From contig NW_025408672.1 in the NCBI RefSeq assembly GCF_020360975.1, positions 2,294,001-2,358,000 on the forward strand: DNA of 64,000 nt. The letters run 5' to 3'. This stretch comes from Hirsutella rhossiliensis (Eukaryota; Ascomycota; Sordariomycetes; Hypocreales; Ophiocordycipitaceae). The position numbers and the translations under genes were made by a program. Positions 47,401-60,656 of this stretch are shown here, one piece after another. A model generated the notes under the pieces. That model was not told the DNA's origin. It was given only the letters and a program-made list of their open reading frames with translations, and searched no databases. Each line of letters opens with the position of its first letter. The first letter of the stretch is position 1.

Positions 47401-49716
47401 CTAATAAATATTATTCCCTTAGAATTTAAGATATCGACTTTATTTAGTACTAAGAAATCTTATCTAAGTAATAATCCTATAAATAAGGTCTAGACTACCT
47501 AGGCGCCGATAGTAAATTATCTAACCTTAAATCCCGTTCCTTATTTCCCTAGGATATTTATTATTAAGGTCGCCTAACCCTTAGTTTAGCTTTTCCCTAT
47601 ACTAGATAGTAGGACCTACTAAGTTATATTAAGGGTTATATCGTTAAAGTAGTTAAGCTAGTCTTCCTTAATTATAGAGCGGGCTATACCGGAGTCTATA
47701 TATATATTTAATAGCTAGTCTAGGCCTTTAGTTCTAAAGATAGATATCTAAGCGTACGTAAACTAGGACGGCTTTAATAGATCTAATATTTCGGTTTATA
47801 GCGCCGCTCTTATAGTTAGCTAGTTCCTTAGTATTCTAGGCGAACGGCTCGGTCCTATAAGTTCTACTTTTATTATATTAGGAATAAATAGGATCTTATT
47901 TTCTATTTCTTTAGTTTCTTCTCTTACGTCGGCGGTAGTATTACTATCTTCTAGCCCTTTATCTTAAGTAAATAAGATCTAGTTTTATATTTCCTAGGAA
48001 AGATAGATCCTACCGTAGTCGTTAGTTAGTACCGCTTAAAGCTAATAGGTAAGGTTAATAATAATTAGGTTTTCTTAAGAGCCCTCCTTTAGTTTCGAAT
48101 CCTAAGGCTATAGTCCGGTTTAAGGACTAGTTAACTAGTTTAGTGCTAAGCCTATATCTACCTAGTATAGATTATTCTATCTTAATATAGTTATTATATT
48201 TCCTTTCTATTAGAATTATCCTTATTCCTAGGGTTTCTAGCTAGTTAGTTTAGCTATAAATAGGGTAGAGTTTACTATAGTCTTATTCTTAGTTTTATAT
48301 AACCCGCCTTATACGTATCCTTTTACTACGTTACTTATCTTCCCCTACGACCTAACTATTAGCTTAGTTTCTAACTATAAGATAAGTTACTTATAGTTAT
48401 TAATCTAAGTATTAAATAATTCTAGACTAATAAGTCGGCGGAATAATTCTTATAGTAATATATCTAGTTATTAATAGACTAGTATTATAAGGTACTCTTT
48501 TAAGTATAGTACTACTTTTGCTTTTTAGCGGAGCTTTAATATCTATTTATAGAAGTCGGCTCTATTTATAATATCTAAGGTAGTAAATCGTTTTATTTAT
48601 AACGATCTTAAAGCTACTTTTAGCTAGATAGTAAAGCGTTTTTATAGTTTAGTATACTAGGCGGTATATCCTTAGTCTAGGGTATAAAGTATAGCTTAGT
48701 TAGATTCGCTAAGATCGCTAGAATACTATTCGATAGTAGTTCCGCGGAGTAAACTAAGGATAAGTATTACTAGTTTATTAGCGTATTCTAGTCTATAGAT
48801 AGCTACCTATTTTAGGGAATCGATAAATCGATCGACGCTTTTATATATAATCGTTTTCTTAGTTTCTTCAAGGACGTCGAACGTTATATTAAAGGGGCTA
48901 GTAAGGTTAAACTTCCTTATATCTTTTAGTTTAATATATACTAAGGGTGCTTAAGGAGAGTTTATAGTAGTATTATCCCTAGTATCTCTTACTATAGCTT
49001 TTACTAGTAGTCTTATAAGAGCTTCTTCTATAATTAAACTTACTAGCTAGTTCGCTAAGGTTATTATTATAAACGTACCGTTAAAGGTAGTATTATTTAA
49101 AGGTTCTTCCTTACTTTATTCGTTATAGTTTAGCGAACTTCTTAGTAAACTTTTAAGGCTTTATCCTTTTAATAGAGGTAGTTAGGGCGGGGCTAGAGAA
49201 GCTATACTATACCGATTTCTATATAGCTCTATTACTTATAGCTAATATTACCTTATTACTAGAACGTATTCTAGGTTATTAATTCGTTCCTATAGGCTTT
49301 AACGATTAGCTAGGTAAGCTAGTAAGTTATATTATAGAAGTTCCGCTCTTAATCCCTTTAGGCGTCGTTCCTACCGCTAGGGTAAGCGATCTAGCTATCT
49401 TTTATTTCTATAGGCACTTAACGGGAAATATCTTAGAAATAGGTATCTTTCTAACCGCTAATAGAAGCTTTATAATACTTAAGCTTTAATATATTAAAGT
49501 TCTACCTCTATCTAGAGTTCCCTAAGTATTTCTTCTATAAAAAGAGATTAGGAAGCTAGTATTTATTAGTACGCGAGTAGGAGCTTTCTTCCTAAGAAGA
49601 TATCGGGGTTTATAAGTCGAGGTTAACTCGTCCCTTTCCCTATTCTTTATCTTACGTTCTACTAGATATAGACTTTAAGAGAATAGATAGTTAGGGGAAT
49701 TAAAATTGCTACTATT
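47401..49716 (-). pseudogene. Gypsy-2 gag and protease region with 5' leader, poorly resolved
   Basis: By position between the 5' LTR and RT on the minus strand this should hold gag and protease. Frames are interrupted by TAG/TAA and no single motif was clear enough to name. Next to the 5' LTR the minus strand reads TAGTAGCAATTTT, a possible RIP-changed primer-binding site of the TGGTAGCA type. Confidence 0.45.
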
Positions 49717-50402
49717 TATTATATACTAGTCCCTCGGTATAGGGCTAGTATATTAACCTTACCGTTTACTTAGATCTAGTATAGGTCTAATAGGTAATTA
49801 AATAAACTAGCTACTATACGTAATTAAACGTATTATATAGACTAGCTACTATACGTTATTACGCGTATTAAATATAGACTAGCTACCGGTCTTATAAGTT
49901 AAAGTAAGAGTAGTAATAACTATCTATATTCTTCTCTACCCGCCTAAGATCTAGTAGGTTCTTTATCTTCTATATATACTATAGTAAGTATAGGACCTTA
50001 CTTAGGGCTTTAACTAAGTAATATCTTAACCTTATAATTATACGATAGTAGTACGGCGTATTAGCGGCATTTCTTAGTATTTTCCCTAGGTAGGCATAGG
50101 TATTTCTCTATAATTTCCCCGCTATATCCTTATAGTAACTTCTTAGGGAAATATTGGTATAATCCCTAAGGAACTATTATTACTTAGGAAATCGTAGTGT
50201 ATTTCCCGTGTAATATATCCCTAGGGGAAATCTCTATAAAATGTCTATATAATCCGCTTAGTTATTATTTCTAGGATTTCCGGGTAATTTCCTAGAGTTT
50301 GCCCGGTAGCTTCTAGGTTCCTTCTTCCGCGGGGAGCCTTAGGAATAAAGGCCGATATCGTTATAAGTACCTAGATTATCGACTATAGGGTATCCCGTAA
50401 TA
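49717..50402 (-). repeat. Gypsy-2 5' LTR
   Basis: 686 bases, equal to the left LTR, followed by TSD GTTAG at 50403-50407. Confidence 0.92.
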
Positions 50403-50407
50403 GTTAG

Positions 50408-53400
50408 TATAGAAATTATAACTATATATATAGTTAGTAAATCTATTAAGGTTATAAGTAGCTTTATAGTATTTAAGAAAGTACTATTATTTATAAATAA
50501 GCGCCTTAGTTAAATCCTAAATATAGTTAGCGTAAGAGCAACTAATAGTACTTAAAAGAAAGATATACTTATAAAAAGGAAATAGAATATACTTATAAGT
50601 AAAAGTTATAGTTATTTAATAAGTTTATATATACCCTTAATAAAGGTAAGGGTTATAAGTTCTATATAAAGTAATTAAGACTACTTAAGAGTATTCTTAC
50701 TACCTTAAACTAAGCTAGGAAAAGAAGTATTAATATAGATAAGTAATTTCTATAGGGATATAGGTTACTAGCTAACGTTTTTAATAAAGGGTATAAAAGA
50801 TAATTTAATTATACCGACCTAGCATGCTTTTAAAAAAGTAAGAGAAAGGAGAGCGACCGCGTGCTTTAATCCTAATATACCTATAACTAAAAGGCAATTT
50901 CTATATATATTAGAAACTATTAATAACCGATATTATTTTTATTATAGACCTAAGTCTTAAAGTAACTATAGATCTATAAAAGAAGATAGTTAAAATAAGT
51001 TTAGTAAGATTAAATAAGTTAGATAATTATTACTTAAAAGTACTTTATATAAAGAGGAAAGACCTTAGTATAATAATTCTAAGTAAGAAGAGTAGTAGTA
51101 ATAAAAGAAGGTTATAGAAGAGTAGTTAAAAAAAGGTTAATAATATTTAATAGCTTTTTAGTTTTAAGTTTAACGGTCTTATAAGATATAATAAAGAAGA
51201 AGAGGTAGTTATAAAAGGAAAAGATAAGAGGTAGCGGTTTAAAGAAATAAAGAAGATAAAGAAGAGAAAAGGAAAAAAAGAAATAAAAAGAGTAAAGAAA
51301 GAAAGAAAAGCATAGAAATTAAATAGCTCCTTAATTAATAACTAGTAAAAGAAGCTATTTAGGTATAACCCTTATATACGCCTAAGACCTTACTATTATA
51401 AAGGCTAGCTAAAGTAACTAATAACTATATACTTTAAGGACTATTTATTCCTTTTACTATACTTTCTTTTATCCTTCCTTTTTCTTCCTTTTTTATATAT
51501 ATATATATACTTTATATACCTCCTTACTTATAATAATCCCCTTTAATAATATAACTCTTATATATATATATATATAACCTTCTTAGCCTCTTAGCGTTAT
51601 AACTTAAAACTACTTACCTTAACTATTTAATCTTAACTTTTCTTTCTTTTTTACTTACTTTACTATTTCCTAAGATATAGCGGCGAACCTAAATAGTATC
51701 TTAGGCCTAGCTATAGACCTCCTTAAGAATACTACTATTTTCTTTAGCGTACTACTATTTAAGAGTAAGAGCTTTATTTTACTTACTTACTATAGTAAAG
51801 TTAAAGTAAAAGGTAGTAAAGGGCGCTTCTACGCTAACGATAAAGAAAGGTTTATAGACTAAGACTAATAAGACGTTTATAAGTAAAAGTAACCTCCTTA
51901 GTATATTTATAAAGATCGTTAGTACTTAATACTAATAAGCTTTATTAAATAATAAGATATTATACTTAAAGATACTTAGATAATATATGAGGGTATTAAA
52001 AAGATAAATAGGTTTACTAAGAATAAGGCCTACTAAGAAGAGTATATTATTAATATATATAACTTTCTTTATAAAGCTAGTAATAAATAATAGGCTATAA
52101 GCTTTAGCCTTAGCGCGATAATTAAGATCTTAATAAGAGGTATTAAGAATATAGTATACCTCTTACCTTACTTATTATTAGTTTATACTAACTATTAAAG
52201 GGAACCTATTAAAGATATAAAAGATAGATATATAAAGTACTATAAATACTTAATTAATAAGGAGTATTTAATTAAGTTTACTACTCCTACCTTTAACCTT
52301 AGTCGCTTTATATATAAATAAAGGTATATAACTAAAGTTATTTACTTTTTAATAAGACTAAATAAAAAGGGACTTTATTAAAGAGCGTTCTTTTAAAACT
52401 ATAAGGAAGGAAACTTAGTTATTTTTAATACTTAGAAAGAAAGATAGTATACTAAACTCTATATATTCTTATAAGTATAGTAGTAGTTTCTTTATATCTT
52501 TTAAGTTCCTTATAACTTTACTTATACGCTAGTCCTTTATACTACTTAGTAAGAAAGGTAGGAATATAGTTACTTAGCCTTAATAATAATTTAATACTAG
52601 GTTAAAGGTATAGTTAAGCTATACTTTAAGATAATTAAGTAGCGATACTTAAAAGTTAAAGTAATTTTAAAGTAAAGGTATAAGGTAATATAAGTAGCCT
52701 TATAAATAGATAAAATCTTATACTAAGACTAGTATTTCTTTAAGCTAGATAAGAGGATAAGTATAAAAGGCTATATCGATAGGCTAATATATAAAATCTA
52801 AGCTATTATAGCGAACGAACTTAATTATATATAAGCGATATTATAAGGTAGCGGAGTTTCTTAGTAGTTTAATAGTAAGGTTAAATAACTATAAAAGATA
52901 CTATTTAATTAAGGTTTAATAACTTTTAGTAAAGTCTTTCTTATAAGGATTCCTAGGTATAAACGGATTTACTAATATAATTATATTATCTTAAGAGATT
53001 AAGAAGAATAAGACCTCTAAGAAGTCTTAAAGGTAGTTAACTTTTAAGATAGGCTTAGTAAATAAAAACTATTACTTTAAAGAGATATAAAACTAGCTTA
53101 TATAGTAAAGAGAGTAAGAAAAGAGCTAACTATACTAGCTACCTTTATAAAGTAACCTAACTTAATCGCTTAAGCTATATAAAGTTTCTTTATAAAACCT
53201 ATCCTTAAAAAGACCCTTAACTATTTAATTATATTAATAGGAATTAAGAATAAGCTTAGACCTTTATTACCTTAAGCGTTAATTAAATTAAGCTCTTTAT
53301 TTAAACTAAGTAGCCTTTCCTTAAGTAACCTTAAGATAAGATCCTTACCTTAAAGTTTATAAAGGAGAGAGCTAAGCGCCCTTACTAGTCCCTTTATTTA

Positions 53401-54104
53401 TATTAAGATAATACCTTTAATTTCCCTTTTAAGTATATAGCTAATTAGCCTTAATCCTTACCTACTACTAACGACTCTTTTAAATATATAAAGGAGTAAA
53501 AGACTTATAACTATACCCTTACTAATAACTTAATAAGAAGCTAGTAAGAAAGAAAGGTAAATAGCATAGCTATTAACTTACTTTAAGACTTTAAAATTAC
53601 TAGGCGCTTAGTTAATTACCCTAAGGCTAAAGACTTTAGTAACGCTTATAGCGCGCTTTATTACTCCTTAGAAATAAAGTATAGTAATAGCCTTTCTAGC
53701 TATAGTCCTTATAAGGTTTATATAAAGCTTTAAACCTTCTTAGGTTAAAGGAGTTAAAAACCTAAGAATATATTAAAACTACTACTAAGATATTAATAAC
53801 TATAATTCTATATATTTATATAGGACTATTAGCGACGTAATAACGATTAGTCTATAAGACTTTATAGCTTATTTAATCTAGCTATACTTAAAGCTATAAA
53901 CTAGTAAAGACGCTAACTACTTTATTTCCTTAACGCCCTTAAAAATAATAAGCGCGAATACTTAAGAGCGTATATAAGGGGTAGTAAATAATTATCTAAA
54001 GAAGGAAGTATATAAGTAAAGATAGAAAAGAGCTAAATAAGTAGCTTATAAGTAAAGGGAGGAATAAATAATATAAATAAAAGGGATTATAGTAAAGGAG
54101 AAAG
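50408..54104 (+). other. Gypsy-1 3' region, unassigned, with a long RIP-interrupted frame
   Basis: Continuation of 33935 after Gypsy-2. It is extremely AT-rich with TA runs near 51490-51570. A plus-strand frame can be followed from about 53040 into the right terminal repeat, broken only by TAG/TAA, with passages such as ITRRLVNYPKAKDFSNAYSA near 53600. Other frames are also open after the same correction, so coding is not proven. No domain is recognised. Confidence 0.4.
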
Positions 54105-54590
54105 GTTTTATTAACGGTTTATTTACTTACTTATATACTTAAGAAGATAGCCTTACTTATTATTATCGCGCCCTTTCTATTAATATCTTAGGTTAGAAAG
54201 TCGCTAGGAAGGAGTTTAATAGATAAGATTATACCCTTATAGATATTAGCCTATTAAAAGGATAAGACCCTTAGTACTCCTTATTTAACTTCCTTTTAAG
54301 TATACTTAAAGGCTTTATAAAGACTTTAATTATCTAATAAGGTATCTTCCTTAACTATAGTTAATTTAAATTTTTATTTTCCTTTTTTAAAGTAAAGGCT
54401 ATTAGTTACGCGACTTTAATAAAGATAAAAAAGTATAAAGTAAAGAAATCCCTAAGACTTATATTAATAACCTAAGACCCTTAGAGCTATATATAGGACT
54501 AATAATTAAATAATTATATAGTTAATTACTTTACTAATCCTTAGCTATATACTATATATACTTTAAGTATATACCTTTATTTTTATTAAA
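54105..54590 (+). repeat. 486-bp terminal direct repeat of Gypsy-1, right copy (probable LTR)
   Basis: Pairs with 18186-18671 at equal length. It is preceded by AAAGGAGAAAG, a possible polypurine tract, and followed by ATACC, the host Copia sequence. Confidence 0.6.
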
Positions 54591-54789
54591 ATACCTTCCT
54601 TTACTTTTTAAAGTAAGGATAAAAAAGTAGCTAAGTAATTCTTTAAGATAAAAGGAAGTACCTTTCTTACCCCCTTAAAGGTTAAGATAAAAAGACTAAT
54701 AGAAAAAGCTACTTTTAGATCTTCTTCTTATTTTATAAAAAGAAGTATAGGAAGGTAAGCGTATTTTAACTCTATTACTTTCTTATAGC
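54591..54789 (-). mobile_element. Remaining piece of the old reverse Copia copy
   Basis: It matches 57353-57545 of the intact reverse copy, resuming exactly where 18156 left off. It ends at the insertion of the next reverse Copia element. The further gag-side sequence is not clearly found after 61105. Confidence 0.75.
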
Positions 54790-55275
54790 TCTCGTAAAGA
54801 GAGATATAAGAAGTATATAAAAATATATAAAGGTAAAATTAGAAGTAAGGGGTCGGATAGGCAGGGCAGAGAGATTTAATTCTTTTTAGGGCAGCAATAA
54901 AGGTAAGGGAGTAATTATTATATTGCCTTAATTATCCTTCTTTCCTCTATCTAACCCCCCTCTTTATACCCGTTTACTATCTCGATTAATAAAGAAGATC
55001 CTACTTAAAGAAGCTACTAATATCCTTTCGACTACTAAGCTTTTTTGCCGGTTTTTCCCTTCCTTTCTAGCCGTTACCGGTATATCCGTCTTATCTCTCG
55101 CTACCTCTATAGGAAGCTATCGCTACTTCTACTTCCCCTTATACCCCTACCCTCCTTTCTATACCTCTTTTTAGCTCCTTCTTCCTTCTTCTATACTAGG
55201 TGTTTTTAGCTTCCTTAGTCCCTCGTGCTAAGGGATATCTCCGAGAACTACGAAATTAGGCTACGCTTCGCGATA
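54790..55275 (-). repeat. 3' LTR of the second Copia-A copy
   Basis: 486 bases, TCTCGTAAAG...CTTCGCGATA, followed by the polypurine-side ACCCCCTTAGC. Confidence 0.9.
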
Positions 55276-55551
55276 TACCCCCTTAGCTATAGCCTGCCCC
55301 TTAAGGGCATAGCTAATATAGCCTCGGGCTAGTAAGCGTATAGAGGAGGTTCTTAGCTCTATACTTCTCCCTTTACTCGAGGAAAGTAAGGGCCCTTTCG
55401 GGTCCCTAGGCTCTTTAGACCTACTTAAGGAAAAGGGGCCTAAAGAGGGGAAAGTCCTATAAGAAAGGGGGCCTTCTTAGAAGGGAAAAACCTAATTAAA
55501 TAGGGGGCCCTTTAAAGGGAAAAACCTTTTCCTTTTCTTCGGCTATAGACG

Positions 55552-58500
55552 TTACCTTCTCGTACGTGCTATTAGCTCCTCTCGTAGACTCTTAAGGCAG
55601 GCTTCTAAGGATAGCTTCTCTTAAACGTCTTCTAGCCCTATTTACTATAAAAAGACAGCTAGCTTCTACTTTAGTAAGGGCTTCGTAAGACCGTTGGCTT
55701 TTATTAATACTATTAGAACCTAATAGATAGAAATAAGTCCCCTTTAGACCTCTTAGCGTAACTAATGCTAGTAGATATCGATATACCGTAGCTAGGTCGA
55801 TAGCTTACTATTTTCCTCTATAAGAATTTATATAGTCCATATATTATTGCATTCTATAGCTAATAGGGACGGAATTTATAGTTATAACGATATTAATAGC
55901 CGGCTAAGGAAAATCGCTTCTTTTAACGCTTCTAAAAGAGCTAGTAGCTCTGCCTCCGGACTTAAAGTTATAACGGTAGCTTATTTTAAAGCTCTCTAAG
56001 CAATAGTTCCTCTAAAAAGGGATATAATATACCCCTATAAGCTCTTTCTATCTAATAAATTATCTATAAAGGACGAATCGCTCGAATAGAGGAAGATTTT
56101 AGTAGCTAATTTCTTTATTTCCTACCCTCCTAAGCGTAGACTATATAATCTCGTTAAATAGAGATAAAGGATAGCTCTATCTACTACTTCTTAATGCCTA
56201 CGGCTAGGATTCTAGTTATACCTAGCTAGCTAGGAGACCGTAAAAGAGATATCCGGTCTAGTAGAAATAGCTAAAAAAAGTAGGGAGCCTACCTTCTATT
56301 AATATTAGTGTTTCTCTTACTCCCTAGCTTAAAAGAATAGATTAGGTAAAAGCTCTTTATTTAATATAGGCATAGAGGGAAGCTTCTTATCGAGGGAATT
56401 AAGGAGGAATTTATAAGCGACCTTATTAATATAGGCGTCCTAGGTAAGCTAGATAGTCCGTTAGGACCTATTCCTAAGGATTTATATCCCTAGGAACTAC
56501 TTTAGCTCCCCTAGCTTAGTTATCTTATACCTTTATTATAGGCCTCGTATAGCCTCCCTAGTAGTAGCTTCTTCCTCTTTTAAGTAGGCTTAGATAATAT
56601 TATCGACGTAGAAGAAGACCGTGATTTTACCCTTCTATATTATACACGGTTCCTAAGGGACTTTCTTAAAGCCTAGGGCTTCGAGGGAACCTATTAAATA
56701 CTATTGCTAAAGAAGGGGTGATCTTTATAGTCTATATAGAGCTTTCCTAAGCCGTAGAACCTTTCCTAGTTATTAGAAACTAGGAGGAAGTCGTATATAG
56801 ATAACTTCTTCTTCCTTAAGAGGGCAGTTAATAAAGGCGTTAACTATATCTATTTAATCGAGCTCGAGGTCGAATTCTACTACTATAGCTATAAGGGTCC
56901 GAAAAGATATCCCTGCTAGGGTAGTTACCTTAGTAGGTAGATCCCCTTTTTCTTATTAATTCCTATAGATAACTAGCTAGGCTTTATACTTTTAAAGGAA
57001 GCTATGTTTATTAGTCTTATAGATAAAGACCTACTTATAGCTAAGGACCTATTTTCCTCTTGCCTTTTCCTTAAGGACCTCTTTAAAAGACCCTATTTCT
57101 TCGTATAAGGCTAGGTAGTCTTTCTAGGCCTAGAAAAACTAGTCTTTAAAGGGGTGTTTTTCTAGCTACTTCTAGTTTACTAATAGGTCCGGGAGGTCTC
57201 TTTTATATACCTTCCTTACTAATAGAGGCTTAAAAAGCCGGCTTACTATAAATGCTTAGTAGGAACCGTCTTTTATAGGCGTTAGATAGAAGTCGGAAAA
57301 ACAATCGAAATAAGGGAGTAGTTAGTCTTCTTTAGTATCTATATCGGGCCCTATACCTTCCTTTACTTCTTAAAGTAGGGATAAAAAGGCAGCTAGGTAA
57401 TCCTTTAAGAGAGGTGCCTTTCCTACCCCCTTAGGGGTCGAGACGGGAAGACTAACTAAAAAAGCTACTTCTAGATCTTCTTCTTATTCCGTAAGAGGAA
57501 GTATAGGGAGGTAGGCGTATTCTAGCTCTACTACTTTCCTATAGTCTCCTTCTTCGTCTAGATTATCTAATCTAGTAGCTTCCTCTTCTTCTTTAAAGTT
57601 AGCGTTGTCCTTAACTACTTCGACGTCGGTTTCTTCTTCCGTTTCTTTGTCTAGGACCTCTTCTTAAGACTATTAGGAAGGGGGGATTTAAATCTTCTAA
57701 ATCAGCTAACGTTAAGAGAGTAAGAGGAGCTATTAATCCCTCTTTCTATTAAAGAAGCTAGATTCGTCGAAATTTATATCCCTAGTAAAAATAACCTTCT
57801 ATAGAAGAGGAATCTAGATCCGGAAGATATTTATAGAATTATAACTAACTAGGTAACTAATAAAGGCTTTCGGATTAAGCTTTCTTTTCTTCTTCCTTTT
57901 TAGTTATATATCGGTAGTTATTGCGTATACCTTATAGCTATAGGCACGAAGGTAGGCTAGCGAGGCTCTCTTCTTTATAAAGAGCTCGAGGGGGGATTTC
58001 TAGTCTATTCCTTAGGTCTTAAAAAGGGTCTCTAGGTCCCTATAGTCCCTTAGTCCCCTAGGGTCCCTTAGGGTCCGGTTCTAAAGGTAATAGGCGGTCT
58101 TAACGACTTCCCTCTAAAGGTCGTATAGAAGCTTTATAGTAAGTCTTATTATATAGGCCCTTTCTATTATAGCACCCCCTAATCTTTCTACCCCTCCGTT
58201 CTAGGCCTAGGTATTCGGTGCTAATAAGAGGGGTAAAATGCCCCTTTTTCGAAGCTAATTTAAGATATCCTTCGTAAATAGCTCTCCGTTAGACCGTATC
58301 TTCTTTACCTCGTAGCTAAAGTAGGATTTTATCTAGTTAACGAAGTCTTAGAGGGTAGACTAGTTATACTTACTTAGGTAGGTCTATTAAAAATAAGGGA
58401 AAACTATCCCTAAAAAAGCGTTTATAAAAAATATTACCTTAACGAAGCTTTCCTAATCCTTAGAGACGTCGGTCTAGTTAACCTAAATTTCCTTATATAG

Positions 58501-60490
58501 CTAGTCCGGCTATATTAGGGTCCGTCTAGAAATTCGTCTCTTAGTCTTCCCTTAGCCGTAGTATTTATATTCGACGGTCTTTAGTCCCCTTATTCGTACG
58601 CCCTATTATTAACCTAGCTTATATAATATTAGGGGGCCCGGGTAACTAAGTCGTGCGTGCTAAAGAATGCTATCTCCTTAGGCTACTAGAAGAGGGTCCT
58701 TTATACCTACCCTCCTTTAAGTAGGGAAAGCTAATTTCTCGAGTAGTTCCTTCCTAAGGATAGGTCGGAATTCGAGAATAAATTAACCGAATTTCTCCTC
58801 GATAAGCCCGATAGTCTAATTCTTTTAAACTAGCCTCGTAGGCTTAAACGTCGTATCCTAGAAGATTCCTTCTTCTCGAAGAAAGCGGAAGGAAATTAGG
58901 CTTATTAAAAATCGAGGGTAAAAAGCTACCCTTTTTCTTCGAAGAATTTATATAGATCCGTTAGGTAATTTTATCGTAAAATTCACCCTTCTATATCCCT
59001 CTAACTATATAGTTAATTCCCTAGTAATAAGATATTCCTTTCGTGCCTTCTTAAAGGACTAGAATCGTAAGAGTATATTATATATATCGAGGGAAGTACT
59101 AGAGTTAAGGATAGCTGATTTTTAAAGGGGATAATTAGAGGGCTCTAACGGTTGGTTTTAGCCTTATTAATCTATAGGGAAGACGAAGGCCGGATTTACT
59201 ATACTAACGATTTTTCCTCGAATTTACGGCTCGAATAAGGGCAGCGGCGTTAGTTACTATTTCTTAGTAACCCGAATCTCGTCTATCTTCTTCTATAATA
59301 AGAGGTCCTCCTTAAGAGACTATTATACTATTTCTTATCGCCTCTTTAAAGGGTTAATTCCTTTAGGTCGGTTTTCCTTAAAGACCTACTAATAGTCTTC
59401 TAGCTAATAGGGCTTTTTATATACTTAGTAGGTAGGTCGATTCCTTCTTATACGTTGTCTCTTCGAGGAATCCTCGTCCCGATCTAGAAGGTCTGTTTAA
59501 AAACCTCCCCTTTTTACCCCTTATTACTAATTTTAACGAAGAGGTTCGATTTCGACTAGTTCCTTAATTTTTCGACTAACGGACTAAAAGGTCTATTAGG
59601 GGACTAGTCGGGCCGGTCTAACTAACGGGACCGGGGCCGGGCCCGGAGTAAGAGGCGGAGCTAGGGCCGGGCCTACGGCAGCCGTTAAAGATAGTATTAA
59701 TGCTCTCGAGGGAGGAGGAGCTAAAGGAGCAATAGCCGTAGTAGCAGGGGCTATAGCAGCTATAGGTCGAGCCGTCTAGGTCGAGTGCTAGCTATAAAGG
59801 AATAAGACTACTTACTATTATACTCTAGCAGCCTCTTTATTTAGTTCCCGGCTAGCCTCTCGAAAGATAGTCGAGTAACCGTTACTAATAGGCTTTATTA
59901 GTAGAGATATATCCTATAGCTACTAGCCGGAAAGAGCTTCTATAAGGAAGTATTAGTTAGCTTCCTTAAGGATTTCTTCCTACTTAGCTAGCTATAAAGA
60001 AGCTAGTAGGTTCCTAGTAAAAAAGGCTCCTAGGTAGGCCGTATAGGTCTTCCTAATACGGTTAGTTATATAACCTCTCGAGGGAGCTATTAAGGTCTCG
60101 AGCTTTAAAAGCTACTGCCTAGGAGTCTCGTCCTCTCGAAGAGAGATTAGCTTTATAGTACTAACGGATTCCGTTATCGCCGTACGAGCAGCCGTTAGTA
60201 GCTTCGTTTCGTAGAGGTATTCCTTTTAGTAACTCTCGTAGTCGCCTAAGGTAGTAGAAAAAGCTCTCTATTATATAGAGGTTAGCTTAAAGAAGAGGGA
60301 AGCTCCCTTTATAAAGTCCGTTGCCCTAGGACGAAGAGGGGGCTTAAGAGGGTCCTACTTATTAAAGAAGATAAAATTATAGATAGTTCTATCTATACGA
60401 GCCTATAGCTCCTTTACCTACTTATCTTAATCTTAGGGCTCTATAAGAATCGTCCTACGGACTATAGGGATAGTAAAGGAGTCGATTTTC
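55552..60490 (-). pseudogene. Copia-A family gag-pol polyprotein, reverse copy, RIP-mutated
   Basis: The minus strand repeats the Copia-A domain order. The RT active site at 56593-56610 reads YVDNII (Copia-A: YVDDII), a G-to-A loss of the second Asp. The acidic linker (EDNANFKEEEEATRLDNLDE-like) is near 57550-57620. Integrase text corresponds to 58000-58700, and a Pro/Ala-rich gag segment lies near 59600-59780. The stop equivalent to Copia-A 29723 is TAA at 55552-55554. All catalytic regions are traceable but the frame is closed many times. Confidence 0.85.
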
Positions 60491-60656
60491 GTTATCGTTA
60501 CGGAAGAAGAGGGGGGGGGTAGAAAAGTTAGTTAAAAATCGGCTTTTCTAGTAAGAGGGGTAAAAGGGAGCTACGAGGGATATAAAAAGGGTGCCTTTAA
60601 TAGCAGCCGGAAGGTATAGGAATACTATTCCTCCCGGGCTTATAACTCTCGCAAAG

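Larger units (their letters stand above)
33941..50402 (-). mobile_element. Gypsy-2, large chromovirus-like Gypsy element with accessory reading frame
   Basis: Two 686-base LTRs (33941-34626 and 49717-50402) start TATTATATACTAG and end GTAATA or ATAATA, which restore to the common TGTTA...TAACA ends. The TSD is GTTAG (33936-33940 and 50403-50407), perfect. Pol is on the minus strand, so the right LTR is the 5' one. Without the nested Gypsy-3 the element is about 9.6 kb. Order from the 5' side: gag region, RT (near 46.4 kb), RNase H and integrase (38.7-37.2 kb), accessory frame (36.8-35.0 kb), tandem repeats, 3' LTR. Confidence 0.93.
18157..54590 (+). mobile_element. Gypsy-1, Ty3/Gypsy element split by four later insertions
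   Basis: Gypsy-1 interrupts the old Copia copy: flanks ATACT (18152-18156) and ATACC (54591-54595) match ATACC at 57353-57357 in the unbroken relative. Removing Copia-A, two solo LTRs and Gypsy-2, with their TSDs, leaves roughly 12.7 kb. Coding order on the plus strand is gag, protease, reverse transcriptase, RNase H, integrase (19.4-32.9 kb), then 4.7 kb of unassigned sequence. Direct 486-base repeats lie at each end. It is very heavily RIP-mutated, more than the copies inserted into it. The left end has 29 bases (18157-18185) with no counterpart at the right copy, so the exact terminus is uncertain. Confidence 0.7.

Noticed and set aside
50408..54104. Tyrosine recombinase or DDE transposase in the unassigned Gypsy-1 tail
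   Set aside because: Passages looked suggestive in one frame, but several frames open equally well after Gln/Trp correction and no catalytic motif could be placed.
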